This document shows, in pieces, positions 5,771-5,777 of a stretch of 5,777 nucleotides of DNA. Position numbers and translations under genes: made by a program. The notes under the pieces are model-generated. The model did not search any database. It saw only the letters and a list, made by a program, of their open reading frames with translations, and was not told where the DNA came from. The first letter of the stretch is position 1; each line of letters starts with the position of its first letter. The stretch lies in NCBI GenBank assembly GCA_948760655.1, contig CAQBKK010000056.1, positions 1-5,777 of the forward strand, given 5' to 3'. Source of the DNA: an uncultured Bacilli bacterium. GTDB taxonomy: Bacteria > Bacillota_I > Bacilli_A > RF39 > UBA660.

Positions 5771-5776
5771 ATTATA
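5771..5776 (-). promoter_or_regulatory. -10 box of the membrane protein gene (promoter cut by window edge)
   Basis: A perfect TATAAT lies on the minus strand 29 bp before the ATG at 5741. The -35 box would fall outside the window, so only half the promoter can be seen. The implied leader is very short, about 23 nt. Confidence 0.5.
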
Positions 5777-5777
5777 C

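Overview
The window is about 5.8 kb of very AT-rich DNA (roughly 30% G+C or less, estimated by eye). It has short intergenic gaps, AAGGAGG-type ribosome binding sites and sigma-A-like promoters. The six genes end in TAA (four) or TAG (two), never TGA, and the tryptophans I checked are TGG, so the standard code fits. An RNase J-family protein, a short Ssb and a NodB-like envelope protein point to a low-GC Firmicute, probably an uncultured Bacilli or Erysipelotrichia/RF39-type gut lineage. The taxon is inference only.

Layout from the left. A small all-helical protein (80-514, minus) is followed by a clear terminator (48-77). Upstream of it on the same strand is an RNase J-family gene (555-2189, minus) with a near-consensus extended -10 promoter (2252-2280). 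The 40-bp gap between these two genes holds a terminator-like hairpin that also contains the ribosome binding site of the small gene. A 266-bp divergent gap separates the RNase J gene from the only plus-strand gene, an 80-residue Cro/cI-type regulator (2456-2698). The regulator converges on a two-gene minus-strand unit: a short single-stranded DNA-binding protein (3512-3856), then a membrane-anchored degenerate NodB-like protein (2707-3486, start corrected to GTG). The convergent junction carries an 11-bp perfect palindrome across both gene ends. A separate minus-strand gene (4059-5741) encodes a 560-residue two-pass membrane protein of no family I recognise. It has its own -10 box at the right edge and its own terminator (4004-4030).

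Most of this looks like ordinary chromosome rather than a mobile or defence island: no transposase, integrase, phage, CRISPR or toxin-antitoxin signature is visible. Two proteins look like fold-conserved, catalytically degraded relatives of enzymes: the RNase J paralogue, which has lost several metal ligands in the manner of RNase J2, and the NodB-like protein. The short Ssb lacks the acidic partner-binding tip. The least explained gene is the 560-residue membrane protein.
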